From: Clostridiales bacterium
Lineage (GTDB): Bacteria; Bacillota; Clostridia; Oscillospirales; Oscillospiraceae
Direction: 5' to 3'
Length of the DNA stretch: 35,573 bases
Assembly (NCBI GenBank): GCA_012838345.1
Contig: DUPK01000031.1
Coordinates: 1 to 35,573, forward strand
The notes below the pieces were generated by a model that had not been told where the DNA came from, made no database searches, and saw only the letters and a list, made by a program, of their open reading frames with translations. Position numbers and translations under genes: made by a program. Below are positions 25,251-35,000 of this stretch, in pieces (position 1 is the stretch's first letter; each line of letters starts with the position of its first letter).

Positions 25251-25835
25251 ATGAGTCGGCTTACCCCAAAACAGAAAGAGGTTTTCGATTATATCGCTCA
25301 AACGGTGGCGGCGCAGGGCTACCCGCCCTCAGTCAGGGAGATATGCGCCGCAGTTGGCCTAAAGTCCCCTTCCACGGTGCACGCGCACCTGACAGCCCTT
25401 GAACGTGCCGGACTCATTACACGTGATGCGGGCAAAACTCGGGCGATAACGCTCACGTCCGGGGCGGGTGCGGGAGGCGTGCCCATTCTGGGTACGGTGG
25501 CGGCAGGGCAGCCGATACTCGCGGTCGAGGACGCGCTGGGATTTCTGCCCTTCGACCCGGGGAAAAGCGGGGAATATTTTGCGCTGCGTATTAAGGGAGA
25601 CTCGATGATAAACGCGGGTATCCTTGAAGACGACATGGTCGTCGTGCGAAGGCAGCCCACCGCAGAAAACGGCGAGATTGTTGTCGCACTCATAGAAGAT
25701 GAGGCCACCTGTAAAACGCTCCGGCGCAAAAACGGAGAGGTTTGGCTCGTGCCCGAAAACGACGATTATGAGCCGATTGACGGCTCCGAGGCCACGATAC
25801 TCGGCAAGGTCACCGCTGTAATAAGGACCTATTAG
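25251..25835 (+). CDS. lexA: SOS repressor LexA
   Basis: A 194-residue repressor-protease. The winged helix-turn-helix fills about 1-65 (LTPKQKEVFDYI, PPSVREICAAVGLKSPSTVHAHL). The self-cleavage site is A85-G86 in GTVAAGQP. The catalytic dyad is S118 (GDSM) and K155 (EATCK), so auto-cleavage should be intact. Ala-Thr-Cys-Lys replaces the more usual Ala-Thr-Val-Lys, a mild change. AGCGGGAGGGTG provides the ribosome site. The SOS box in its own promoter supports the usual negative feedback. No SOS target gene is adjacent. Confidence 0.96.
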   Translation: MSRLTPKQKEVFDYIAQTVAAQGYPPSVREICAAVGLKSPSTVHAHLTALERAGLITRDAGKTRAITLTSGAGAGGVPILGTVAAGQPILAVEDALGFLPFDPGKSGEYFALRIKGDSMINAGILEDDMVVVRRQPTAENGEIVVALIEDEATCKTLRRKNGEVWLVPENDDYEPIDGSEATILGKVTAVIRTY

Positions 25836-26026
25836 ACTTAAGATACGGGCTGATTTGCCAGATATTTAATATCCGATGCCGCTAGAGATTCGGATGGATT
25901 TTGTGCGCTAAACAGCCATGGCAAAGATAGCGCGTAAAGCATATTAGTATTTTGCGAAATTAGGCCTTGCGGGCGGATACCGCCTGGTACTCTGTCTTTT
26001 CCGGCAAGGCAAGATTCGGAGGCAAT
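25836..26026 (+). promoter_or_regulatory. Structured leader between lexA and cysE
   Basis: At least three stems lie in 191 bases: ATCCGA/TCGGAT (25871-25895), GCGCTA/TAGCGC (25905-25933, with GCCATGGC inside), and an outer GCCTTGC/GCAAGGC (25964-26010) that encloses GGCGG-ATA-CCGCC. The outer stem ends seven bases before the SD. In other Firmicutes a cysteine T-box can occupy this place, but the T-box core UGGN is not present here, so the nature of this leader is open. Confidence 0.4.
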
Positions 26027-26680
26027 ATGTTTTTTAAGGATTTGAAGGATACAATCAACGCGTACAAGGCGCGTGACCCCGCGGCACGTTCAAGCCTTGA
26101 GATATTCCTGCTGTACCCCGGCGTAAAGGCGGTTATAAGGCACAGGTTTGCCCATTGGTTTTACCGCCGCAATATAAAGTTTATCGCCCGCTGGATTTCG
26201 GAAGGTACAAGGCGCCGCACGGGTATTGAGATACACCCGGGTGCGAAAATAGGAAAGAGGCTTGTCATCGACCACGGCATGGGCATAGTAATAGGCGAAA
26301 CCGCCGAAATTGGCGACGACGTACTGATTTACCAGGGGGTAACCCTTGGGGGAACGGGAAAGGATAAGGGCAAGCGCCACCCGACCATCGGCAATAATGT
26401 GATGCTGGGCGCGGGGGCAAAGGTGCTGGGCCCCTTTAAGGTCGGGGACGGGGCACGCATTGCCGCCAACGCCGTAGTTCTCAAGGAGATTCCGCCCTGC
26501 AGTACGGCGGTCGGCGTACCCGCGAGGGTGGTTAGAATCATGGGCGAAAAGGTTGACTATGTATCAGAAGTCGACCAAATCAGCATAACCGACCCCATTA
26601 CCACGGAGCTTGCCGCTCTCAGGCAGGAGCTTAGTAAGCTCGCCAAAATACTGGAGGCACAAAAAGATGAAGCTATATAA
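26027..26680 (+). CDS. cysE: Serine O-acetyltransferase
   Basis: A 217-residue enzyme making O-acetylserine from serine and acetyl-CoA, the first step of cysteine synthesis. The beta-helix core is clear: [56 protein letters not shown] and GVPARVV. The His of DHGMG and of KRHPTIG are the expected active-site residues. ATG 26027 has CGGAGG in front; the longer open frame would cut into the leader hairpins. The 3' end overlaps cysS by 14 bases. Confidence 0.95.
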   Translation: MFFKDLKDTINAYKARDPAARSSLEIFLLYPGVKAVIRHRFAHWFYRRNIKFIARWISEGTRRRTGIEIHPGAKIGKRLVIDHGMGIVIGETAEIGDDVLIYQGVTLGGTGKDKGKRHPTIGNNVMLGAGAKVLGPFKVGDGARIAANAVVLKEIPPCSTAVGVPARVVRIMGEKVDYVSEVDQISITDPITTELAALRQELSKLAKILEAQKDEAI

Positions 26681-28073
26681 CTCTATAACCAGAGAAAAGG
26701 AAGATTTTATTCCGCTGGAGCCGGGCAGGGTAAAAATTTACGCCTGCGGCCCTACGGTCTATAACTATATACACGTCGGTAACGCAAGGCCGATAATCGT
26801 TTTTGACGTTCTGCGCCGCTACTTTGAATACCGCGGCATGGAAGTGACCTATGTCCAGAATTTCACCGACGTGGACGACAAGATAATCAAGCGGGCGGCG
26901 GAGGAGGGACTCTCCTCCGCGGAGCTCGCCGAAAAGTATATAAAGGAGTACTTTACCGATGCCCGCGCGCTTGGGGTTAAGGACGCAACCGTCCATCCCA
27001 GGGCGACGGAGAACATAGTGCAGATAATCGAGATGGTAAGCACCCTTATAGAAAAGGGCTTTGCCTATGAAGTCAACGGGGACGTATATTTCCGCACCTC
27101 CAAATTTGAAGGCTACGGGCATCTCTCAAATCAGCCCATGGACGAACTTATGGCAGGCGCGAGAATCGACGTGACCGAGGCCAAGGAGTCTCCGATGGAC
27201 TTTGCGCTCTGGAAGGCTGCAAAGCCCGGCGAGCCCTCCTGGGATTCGCCCTGGGGCAAGGGTAGGCCCGGCTGGCATATAGAGTGTTCCGCCATGTCCG
27301 TGCGCTATCTGGGCAAGACAATAGACATCCACTGCGGCGGACAAGACCTCACCTTCCCGCACCATGAAAACGAGATTGCGCAGTCGGAGGCGGCCAACGG
27401 TTGCAAGTTTGTCAACTACTGGTTGCATAATGGCTTCATAAGCGTTGACAACCGGAAGATGTCAAAGTCGCTTGGAAACTTCTTCACCGTGCGCGAAGCG
27501 GCCGCCGTCTACGGCTATCCGACGATAAGAATGTTCATGCTCATGAGCCATTACAGAAGCCCCTTAAACTATTCGGACGAGGCTCTGATGCACGCAAAAT
27601 CCGCGCTTGAGCGCCTGAAAACGGCGGCGGACAACCTCAAGTTCCTGTCACAAAACGCCCGGGAGACCGGTTTAAATGACTCGGAGCGCGAAATAATCGA
27701 AAAGTTCCCTGTTTACCGCGAGCGCTTTATAGAGGCGATGGACGACGATTTCAATACCGCGGACGCCATTTCCGTCATATTTGAGCTTGTGCGCGAGCTA
27801 AACAGCGCAACTTCGGCCGGCATGAACCCCTCCCGGGAGTTCGCGGCGGCTTCGCTCAAGATGCTGACGGAGCTTGTCGACGTTCTCGGCCTGATTTACG
27901 GCGAAGAGGAGCATGATAAGCTCGATTCAGAGATTGAGGCGCTGATAGAAGCGAGGCAAAACGCCAGGAAGTCGAAGAACTATGCCGAGGCAGACCGCAT
28001 ACGAGACCAGCTCAAGAGCATGGGAATAATGCTCGAAGACACACCGCAGGGAGTAAAATGGAAGCGGATTTGA
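26667..28073 (+). CDS. cysS: Cysteinyl-tRNA synthetase
   Basis: A 468-residue class I synthetase. Zinc-ligand Cys27 lies in [18 protein letters not shown], which also carries the HIGH-like HVGN (36-39). The second half of the zinc site is in [10 protein letters not shown] and [13 protein letters not shown], and KMSKS is at 264-268. A DALR-type helical C-terminal region follows. Length is typical. CTGGAGGC precedes ATG 26667, inside the end of cysE. The cysE-cysS pair links cysteine supply to its charging onto tRNA. Confidence 0.97.
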   Translation: MKLYNSITREKEDFIPLEPGRVKIYACGPTVYNYIHVGNARPIIVFDVLRRYFEYRGMEVTYVQNFTDVDDKIIKRAAEEGLSSAELAEKYIKEYFTDARALGVKDATVHPRATENIVQIIEMVSTLIEKGFAYEVNGDVYFRTSKFEGYGHLSNQPMDELMAGARIDVTEAKESPMDFALWKAAKPGEPSWDSPWGKGRPGWHIECSAMSVRYLGKTIDIHCGGQDLTFPHHENEIAQSEAANGCKFVNYWLHNGFISVDNRKMSKSLGNFFTVREAAAVYGYPTIRMFMLMSHYRSPLNYSDEALMHAKSALERLKTAADNLKFLSQNARETGLNDSEREIIEKFPVYRERFIEAMDDDFNTADAISVIFELVRELNSATSAGMNPSREFAAASLKMLTELVDVLGLIYGEEEHDKLDSEIEALIEARQNARKSKNYAEADRIRDQLKSMGIMLEDTPQGVKWKRI

Positions 28074-28099
28074 GCACTTTACCTTTATTGACAATTAAA

Positions 28100-28139
28100 G
28101 CCGCCGTATAATTTGTGGAAATTATACGGCGGCAATTTT
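28100..28139 (+). terminator. Terminator of cysE-cysS
   Basis: GCCGCCGTATAATTT (28100-28114) pairs perfectly with AAATTATACGGCGGC (28119-28133), followed by AATTTT. Confidence 0.88.
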
Positions 28140-28149
28140 GCAAGTTTGC

Positions 28150-28178
28150 TTGACATAGATTGCAAATATTGATATTAT
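28150..28178 (+). promoter_or_regulatory. Promoter of citrate synthase
   Basis: TTGACA (28150-28155), 17-base spacer, TATTAT (28173-28178). Confidence 0.8.
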
Positions 28179-28213
28179 TTATGTTATAATTTATTCCCGA
28201 GGGGGCTAGTGTG

Positions 28214-29611
28214 ATGCTTAGAGTTGATGAGATCTTAAATCTGAGCAGGGAGGAGATGATCTCCTCCTCGAAAAAATTTGTGGCGAGTTTGTGCACGCAG
28301 TACAAGAAAAACAACTACATAGATCCCTCTTTCTATCAGAAGCTCGATGTCAAGCGCGGACTGAGGAATCCCGACGGCACCGGTGTTATGGCCGGCGTGA
28401 CACTTATAGGAGACGTACAAGGTTATATAATCCGTGACGGCGAGAAAGTTCCAAAGGAAGGCGATCTCATATACCGCGGGATAAGCATCAAGGACCTTAT
28501 AAACGGATTTGTCTCAGAAAACCGCTTTGGATACGAGGAGACGGTATACCTTCTCCTGTTTGGCGAGCTGCCCACAGCCTCCGTACTGGAAGATTTTAAG
28601 CAACTGCTCTGCGAGTGGAGCGCTCTGCCGCCGGGCTTTACCGAGGATATGATTATAAAGGCTCCCAGCAATAATGTTATGAACAAGCTGGCAAGGTCGA
28701 TACTTGCCCTCTATTCATACGACGATGAGCCGGAGCCGACCAATCTGGAGACCGAGCTGTTTCAGGCCTTGCGCATGATTGCGCGCTGTCCGATTATCGT
28801 CGCGCACGCCTACGCCGTTAAGCGCCACTATTTTGACAATGAGAGCCTGTATCTGCACAGACCCAGGCAGGATATGAGCATAGCGGAGAACTTCCTCTAT
28901 TCCATCAGGCGCGACAACCTTTTCACCGAAGACGAGGCTAAGCTTCTGGACCTCTGCCTTGTACTGCACGCCGAGCACGGTGGCGGCAACAACTCCGCCT
29001 TTGCCTGCCGTGTGCTCTCGTCAACGGGCACGGATATGTACTCCGCGCTCTCGGCGGCCGTCGGCTCGCTCAAGGGGCCTAAGCACGGCGGCGCCAACCA
29101 AAAGGTCAACGACATGATTAGCGACATACAGAGCAACGTAAGTAACTGGAAGGACGAGGGCGAGGTAAAGGATTACCTGGTCAAAATAGTCCGCAGGGAA
29201 GCCTACGACAGAGCGGGGCTTATCTACGGTATGGGCCATGCCGTCTACACCCTGTCGGACCCGCGGGCAGTTATTCTCAAGGAGTTTTCGCGCAAGCTCG
29301 CGGAGGAAAAGGGAATGGTCGATGAGCTAGACCTTATTGAGACCATAGAAAAGCTCGCTCCCGGCGTACTTATGGAGGAAAAGCGCAGCGATAAGCCCAT
29401 ATGTGCGAACGTGGACCTTTACTCCGGCTTTGTTTACAAGATGCTCGGGATTCCTGAGGAGCTGTTCACACCGCTTTTTGCGATGTCCCGCATGGCGGGA
29501 TGGTGCGCCCACAGGATAGAGGAGTTCTACAACTCCGAGAACAGGATTATCCGCCCGGCATACAAGACTGTTTCTGAATTAAAGCCGTATGTCCCGCTTA
29601 ACGACCGCTGA
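28214..29611 (+). CDS. gltA: Citrate (or 2-methylcitrate) synthase
   Basis: A 465-residue citrate synthase of the long clostridial type. Active-site positions are in place: H255 in LHAEHGGGNNSAF, H291 in GPKHGGAN, and D401 in NVDLYSG; GMGHAVY and MAGWCAHRIEE also match. It condenses oxaloacetate with acetyl-CoA; a propionyl-CoA preference cannot be excluded. ATG 28214 follows GAGGGGG at eight bases. The gene stands alone with its own promoter and terminator; aconitase and isocitrate dehydrogenase are not nearby. The N-terminal 60 or so residues are an extra helical region relative to short bacterial forms. Confidence 0.93.
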   Translation: MLRVDEILNLSREEMISSSKKFVASLCTQYKKNNYIDPSFYQKLDVKRGLRNPDGTGVMAGVTLIGDVQGYIIRDGEKVPKEGDLIYRGISIKDLINGFVSENRFGYEETVYLLLFGELPTASVLEDFKQLLCEWSALPPGFTEDMIIKAPSNNVMNKLARSILALYSYDDEPEPTNLETELFQALRMIARCPIIVAHAYAVKRHYFDNESLYLHRPRQDMSIAENFLYSIRRDNLFTEDEAKLLDLCLVLHAEHGGGNNSAFACRVLSSTGTDMYSALSAAVGSLKGPKHGGANQKVNDMISDIQSNVSNWKDEGEVKDYLVKIVRREAYDRAGLIYGMGHAVYTLSDPRAVILKEFSRKLAEEKGMVDELDLIETIEKLAPGVLMEEKRSDKPICANVDLYSGFVYKMLGIPEELFTPLFAMSRMAGWCAHRIEEFYNSENRIIRPAYKTVSELKPYVPLNDR

Positions 29612-29619
29612 CAACAGAA

Positions 29620-29646
29620 ATGACCGCCCCGAAAAAGGGCGGTCAT
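29620..29646. terminator. Terminator after citrate synthase
   Basis: ATGACCGCCC (29620-29629) pairs with GGGCGGTCAT (29637-29646), followed by AAATTTATT. It lies between convergent genes and may act both ways. Confidence 0.7.
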
Positions 29647-29686
29647 AAATTTATTGGCTATTATTGTGCTCTGATAATATCGGTGC

Positions 29687-29704
29687 GCCGGCAAGCTTGC
29701 CGGC
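29687..29704. repeat. Perfect 18-base palindrome
   Basis: GCCGGC-AAGCTT-GCCGGC, just beyond the stop of the minus-strand gene at 29712. No T-run follows, so it is a weak terminator candidate; it could also be a protein-binding site. Confidence 0.4.
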
Positions 29705-29711
29705 GGCAAAA

Positions 29712-30338
29712 TCATGCCTTGGCTTCGGCTTCAGGCGCCTGGCCGCTGTTTGGCAGCGTTTTGGGGAGCCTTGAGTCGAACATAAACATAACGAGAGACC
29801 TTCGCTGCTCGCCGCTTGCGGGGTCTTCAAAGAAATCGTCGTGGAGGAAGAGTTCGCTGTTTTCCTTCCACATTCCGAAGGACTTTTCGTCAATGGCTTT
29901 GAGCCAGGCCTTGTAGCATTTCCTCGTTCCGGAGTTTTTCCCCCCGGAGAGGGAATAGGCGTACTGCATCGGGAGATTATCCTCACACACTTTATTGTAT
30001 CTCAGGGCAAAAAGCGGCTTTGTCTCTTTTAGCTTGTCTACCGCCAGTGCTACAATGCTGTCATAAAGCTCGGCGCTTTTACTGTCGGACATATCGAATT
30101 CTGTATACTCGGTGATAACCATAATCCGTACGCCGTGTCCGGGCTCGTCGGTCATATTGTGCTCGTGGACCTTTTTAATCTGCGGCATGGGGAAAAGCTT
30201 AAATTGAAGCAGGATAAGATAGGGCTCCAGGGCCTTTATGAAGAAAACTATGCCTATGGAAATGATAATTGTTAGAAGGGTATCGTGAACCAGTAGATAT
30301 GCCAGCAATATCAGCAAGAGCGCTAAAACAGTGACCAC
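29712..30338 (-). CDS. Membrane-anchored protein of unknown function
   Basis: I do not recognise this 208-residue protein. Residues about 1-40 form two closely spaced hydrophobic segments (TVLALLLILLAYLLV and LLTIIISIGIVFFI). The rest (about 60-208) is a soluble, mixed alpha/beta region with ITEYTEFDM, SGGKNSGTRKCYKAWL and a C-terminal Pro/Glu/Ala tail. The open frame begins further upstream, but a good promoter lies inside that extension, so I start at GTG 30338, which has GGGGAGAG nine bases ahead. Soluble side is probably cytoplasmic if the N-terminus faces in. It follows the SLH-SGNH gene but is separated from it by a terminator. Confidence 0.65.
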   Translation of the reverse strand: MVTVLALLLILLAYLLVHDTLLTIIISIGIVFFIKALEPYLILLQFKLFPMPQIKKVHEHNMTDEPGHGVRIMVITEYTEFDMSDSKSAELYDSIVALAVDKLKETKPLFALRYNKVCEDNLPMQYAYSLSGGKNSGTRKCYKAWLKAIDEKSFGMWKENSELFLHDDFFEDPASGEQRRSLVMFMFDSRLPKTLPNSGQAPEAEAKA

Positions 30339-30380
30339 TTGACAACTCTCCCCGTAATTTGATTGAAAATCGCTTTCTAG

Positions 30381-30409
30381 ATTGTACCACAGGGAAAGAC
30401 AAACTTCAA
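30381..30409 (-). promoter_or_regulatory. Promoter of the orphan membrane protein
   Basis: On the minus strand: TTGAAG (+ strand 30404-30409), 17-base spacer, TACAAT (+ strand 30381-30386). Confidence 0.65.
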
Positions 30410-30483
30410 CATCAGCATTTTCGCATCGGGCAAAAGCTCGCACATTTTCGCTCTCGGGACCGACGCTTATTATACAGACAGAC

Positions 30484-30509
30484 AAAACCGCCGCTATGCC
30501 GGCGGTTTT
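30484..30509 (-). terminator. Terminator of the SLH-SGNH gene
   Basis: On the minus strand AAAACCGCCG pairs with CGGCGGTTTT around a six-base loop; the 3' arm supplies its own T-run. Confidence 0.82.
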
Positions 30510-30519
30510 AGCCTTACAG

Positions 30520-31794
30520 TCAGATAAGAGTTTTCTTGAGAAAGTTTACCCATAATTCATAGCAGTAGGGGACAAGATGAATTCCGTCGTAGGAATAGGA
30601 GGCGGGCAGGTAGCCGTTCTGGTCGGCGAAGAAGGAGTAGGTGTCCACAAGCACGCAGTTTTGCTCGGCGGCGATTTTTTTCAGCTCGTTGTTGAAAGCG
30701 ATAATCCTGTCAATGCTGAACGAGCCACCCGAATTGCTCTTTGCCTCCGTTACCGGAAGAATCGTCTGTATATAGATTGTCGCGCCGGGCTGGAGCTTTT
30801 TCATATCGAGTATCATTGTAGTATACTCAGCATAGAACTGCGTCGGCTTGTAGCCCAGCTCGTTTACTCCGAGCTCAATCAGAATCTTTTTGTAGCTATT
30901 TTTAGAGAGTGCGTCCATGAGCGTAACGTTTTTGCCCTCGTAAGGGAAGCATTCGTAATTTGAAACCTGGAAAACCGATATGCCGTTTTTGTATATATAA
31001 TCGGGGGTCTCAAGCCCGCTGAAGGACATAAGCCCGCCCACCAGGGAGTTTCCGAAGAAAACGGCGTCCGAGAACCACTCGTCCGTGACCGGTTTCGGGT
31101 TGTCCACGGCCTGAGTATCAGACCAGAAATTAGTGGGCAGCCTTGTAGCCGGGTAGATAAGGCGCATGAGCACGGTGGCGCCCTGGGCGCGGGTGAGCGG
31201 CTGGTCCCCGTTGAAGTTCTGGTTTTCATCGCCCTGCAGAAGTCCCGAGGCATAGGCTGAACAAACGTATCCCAGATATTTTTCCGGAATCCTGCCATAG
31301 TCCATGATATAATTCTCCAATCCCTCGGCAGGGGTGTTTACTATGCCGAAGATGTTTTTTTGAAGGTTATGGAGCACTATGCTCATCTGGTAACGGGTAA
31401 TCTCGGCGTCGATTTGCTCCAACGGGAACTCGTCCCGCGTAATCATGCCTTTAAAGAGCGCGGCGTAATAGAATTGGGACGCCCAGTGGTCCGCCGGAAA
31501 AGAATACTCTTCATCATAGTAAATTTCCCCGTCTATCACCTCGGGAATGTCGCGGGGGTACATGGCGACGGCCACGAGCTTTAGAAACTGGCCTACGGTC
31601 AAAGGCGCGTCGGGCTTAAAGGAACCGTCGGGAAAGCCGTCTATAACGCTCAGGTTTGAAAGCGTCATGACAGCGTCGTAATACCAAAAGCCCACGCGGA
31701 CGTCGGAGTAATTCGCCGCGTACAGGGGCGTTGTTGGTATAAGCATCAGCATTATGATAAGCAGCACCACTGCCGCTTTGGTTCGTCGTTTCAT
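30520..31794 (-). CDS. Surface SLH-repeat protein with SGNH hydrolase domain
   Basis: A 424-residue exported protein. A signal peptide (1 to about 27, ending LYAAN) leads into three SLH repeats (about 29-78, 101-147, 171-215; e.g. FPDGSFKPDAPLTVGQF and GDQPLTRAQGATVLMRL) that anchor proteins to wall polysaccharide. An SGNH/GDSL-type hydrolase domain follows (about 235-424): FFGNSLVGG carries the nucleophile S250, GVNEL the block III Asn (N311), and SYDGIHL the D403/H406 pair. Block I reads GNS rather than GDS, but catalytic residues remain. A carbohydrate or lipid esterase acting at the cell surface is likely; substrate unknown. GGAGG precedes the ATG. Confidence 0.9.
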   Translation of the reverse strand: MKRRTKAAVVLLIIMLMLIPTTPLYAANYSDVRVGFWYYDAVMTLSNLSVIDGFPDGSFKPDAPLTVGQFLKLVAVAMYPRDIPEVIDGEIYYDEEYSFPADHWASQFYYAALFKGMITRDEFPLEQIDAEITRYQMSIVLHNLQKNIFGIVNTPAEGLENYIMDYGRIPEKYLGYVCSAYASGLLQGDENQNFNGDQPLTRAQGATVLMRLIYPATRLPTNFWSDTQAVDNPKPVTDEWFSDAVFFGNSLVGGLMSFSGLETPDYIYKNGISVFQVSNYECFPYEGKNVTLMDALSKNSYKKILIELGVNELGYKPTQFYAEYTTMILDMKKLQPGATIYIQTILPVTEAKSNSGGSFSIDRIIAFNNELKKIAAEQNCVLVDTYSFFADQNGYLPASYSYDGIHLVPYCYELWVNFLKKTLI

Positions 31795-31834
31795 TAGTTG
31801 ACCTCCAACAAGGGGAGAATTTCCTTTTTGTGCA

Positions 31835-31863
31835 AGTATACCACTAAGCTAGAAACGGTTCAA
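31835..31863 (-). promoter_or_regulatory. Promoter of the SLH-SGNH gene
   Basis: On the minus strand: TTGAAC (+ strand 31858-31863), 17-base spacer, TATACT (+ strand 31835-31840), with TG one base before the -10. Confidence 0.7.
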
Positions 31864-31921
31864 GTCAAAAGAGTAAACAATAAAACCGCCAGCAATTCTT
31901 ATTCTTTTATTTTTATGCTTA

Positions 31922-31930
31922 TGATATAAT
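31922..31930 (+). promoter_or_regulatory. Extended -10 promoter of dnaE
   Basis: TGATATAAT is a consensus extended -10 with a poor -35. It would give a leader of about 90 bases that ends in a purine-rich stretch with GGAGGAGGG as the ribosome site. Confidence 0.55.
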
Positions 31931-32025
31931 ACCTATTAATAGTTTTGTCAAATTGCATACTCAAGGAGTTTTAAAGAGTTAAGGTTTTTCCCACTCGTTG
32001 AGGGGGAAGGGGGAGGAGGGATTTT

Positions 32026-35000
32026 ATGTCCTTTGTGCACCTGCATGTCCACAGCGAATACAGCCTTCTGGACGGAGCCTGCCGTATCGAAGGGCTTATA
32101 GAAAAAGCAAAGGAGCTGGGGCAAAGTGCGGTCGCGATAACCGACCACGGCGTGATGTACGGTGTGATTGACTTCTACAAGGCCGCAAAAAAGCGGGGGA
32201 TAAAGCCGATAATCGGCTGCGAAGTGTACGTGGCGCCGCGCCGAAGGCAGGATATGGAGTATGGAATAGACAGCAACATCTACCACCTTGTCCTGCTGTG
32301 CAAGAACGAGACCGGCTACCGCAACCTCTGCTATCTGGTGAGTTCGGCGTTTACCGAGGGCTTTTACATGAAGCCCCGTATTGATATGGAGCTTTTGCGC
32401 TCACACTCCGGGGGGCTTGTTGCGCTCTCGGCCTGCCTCGCGGGCGAGATACCGCAGCTCCTTTTGAACGGAAGCTACGAGCAGGCAAAGAGCAAGGCTT
32501 TAGAGATGCGCGGAATTTTTGAGGAGGACAGCTTCTACCTTGAGCTGCAGGACCACAAAATTGCCGAGCAGAGGACGGTTAACGAGGGGCTTTTGCGCCT
32601 GAGCAAGGAGACGGGCATACCCCTTGTGCTCACAAACGACGTCCATTATCTTACGAAATCCGACGCCTATAACCAGGACGTACTGCTGTGCATACAGACG
32701 GGCAAGGCCGTCGATGAAACCGACCGCATGAGGTTTGAGACGGAAGAGTTTTACTTAAAATCCGAAGACGAGATGCGCGCTCTCTTCCCGGACAGCCCCG
32801 AGGCCGCCGACAACACCGCGAAAATAGCGGAGATGTGCAATCTCGATTTTGAGTTTAACAAGTACCACCTGCCCAAATTCAAAGTTCCCGACGGGCGCGA
32901 CGCGTACGAGTACCTGACCGAGCTCTGCCTCAAAGGCTTTAAAAAGCGCTACGGCGAGGGCGTGGAGGATATTAAAAAACAGCTTTTTTATGAGCTTGAA
33001 ATGATAAACAAGATGGGCTTTACCGACTACTTCCTCATTGTCAGCGATTTTATCGCTTTTGCAAAGGGCAGGGGCATACCCGTCGGTCCCGGCAGGGGCT
33101 CCGCCGCGGGCAGCGTCGTGTCCTACTGCCTGGAGATTACGGACGTGGACCCGATTAAGTTTAATCTCTATTTTGAGCGCTTTTTAAATCCCGAGCGAAT
33201 CAGCATGCCCGACATAGACATAGACTTCTGCATAAACCGGCGCGCTGAGGTCATCGACTACGTCAAGGAAAAGTACGGCGCTGACCACGTCGCGCAGATA
33301 ATAACCTTCGGCACGATGAAGGCAAAGCAGGCGGTCAGGTCCGTTGCCAAGGCGCTGTCCTTCAGCTTCGCCGAGGAAAACGAGATAGCCAAAATGATTC
33401 CCGACGAGCTCGGTATGACACTCGAAAGAGCGGTGAAGCTGCCTCCACTGAAGGAAAAGTATGAGGAGGACGAACGCATAAGGCAGCTTATCGACACCGC
33501 CATGGCGCTTGAGAACATGCCCAAGGACACCTCGACTCATGCGGCGGGCGTTGTCATAACAAAAATGCCCGTGCACGAATACGTGCCGCTCGCGCTCTCG
33601 AAGAAGGACAACTCCATAGCGACCCAGTACACCATGACGACGCTTGAGGAGCTGGGGCTACTTAAAATGGACTTTCTCGGGCTTCGCAACCTCACGGTCA
33701 TCGACATGGCGGAGCGCCTAATCAGAAAAACCAAGACCGATTTTTCGGTTAAAAATATACCTTACGACGACGCGAAAGTGTACGAGATGCTCTCGGCGGG
33801 CAAGACCTCCGGCGTGTTCCAGATGGAAAGCGCGGGCATAACCTCGGTCTGCATGGGCATAAGGCCCAAAAGCATCGAGGATGTTACGGCTATAATCGCC
33901 CTGTACCGTCCCGGCCCGATGGATTCGATACCGAGGTTTATTGAGTCGAAGCACAACCCCGATAAAGTCTTCTACAAGCACCCGATGCTCCGGGACATCC
34001 TCGAGGTTACCTACGGCTGCATAGTTTATCAGGAGCAGGTAATCGACATTTTCAGAAAGCTCGCAGGCTTTTCGCTCGGACAGGCAGACATGATACGAAG
34101 GGCAATGTCCAAGAAAAAGCACGATGAAATACAGCGCGAGCGTAAGACCTTCATATACGGCGATGAAAGCCGGGGCATCCCCGGCGCCGTCGCAAACGGC
34201 GTGCCGGAGAGCGTGGCGGGCAGCATTTACGACGAGATACTGGACTTTGCAAATTATGCCTTCAACAAGGCGCACGCCGTCTCCTACGCCATGATTACTT
34301 ACCAGACCGCCTACCTGAAGTGCCACTACCCTAAGGAGTATATGGCAGCGCTCCTGAGTTCGGTGCTGGGCGACACGACCAAAATCGCCGAATACACCGC
34401 CGAGTGTAAGGAAAATGGCATTAAGCTCCTGCCGCCCGACGTAAACGAATCCGAGGACAATTTCACGGTCAGCGGCGACAACATCAGATACGGCCTTGCC
34501 GCGGTTAAAAACATAGGCGTGGGCTTCATTAAAGCTGTCATGGAGGAGCGGGATAGGGGCGGGAGGTTCAAATCCTTTGAAGATTTCTGCGAGCGGATGT
34601 ACGGCGCAGATATAAACAAGCGCGCCGTCGAGAGCCTTATCAAGGCGGGAGCCTTCGACAGCATGGGCTACAAGCGCAGCCAGCTTCTGCGCCTGTGCTC
34701 GCAGGTTATAGACAACATAGCCGACTCAAGGCGCAGGAATGTCGAGGGGCAGCTCGACCTCTTCGGCGGCGGAGAAACGGATACGGCCGTTATAAATGTG
34801 GAGATGCCCGACATCCCGGAGTTTTCCTCCTATGAGCTGATGAGCATGGAAAAGGAGGTCACGGGGCTGTACCTCACCGGCCATCCAATGGACGATTACG
34901 CTGCCGCGGCGAGGAAAGCGGGGGCCGTTCCCATAGGGCGTATCATAGAGGACTTTGCCAGCGAGGAGGGGAACACGCGCTTTCGCGACGAGCAGGTCGT

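Noticed and set aside
25960-26012. Canonical cysteine T-box before cysE
   Set aside because: The GGGCGGATACCGC stretch recalls the T-box core, but the tRNA-end-binding UGGN is missing and an extra base breaks the match. Reported only as an unclassified leader.
30339-30485. Longer N-terminus of the orphan membrane protein
   Set aside because: A promoter with a 17-base spacer lies within it, and GTG 30338 has a proper SD.
33718-34326. 202-codon open frame on the minus strand inside dnaE
   Set aside because: No ribosome site or family match; it is a mirror of dnaE codon usage in an even-GC genome. Similar antisense frames inside ABC-F, mfd, upp and lexA were rejected likewise.
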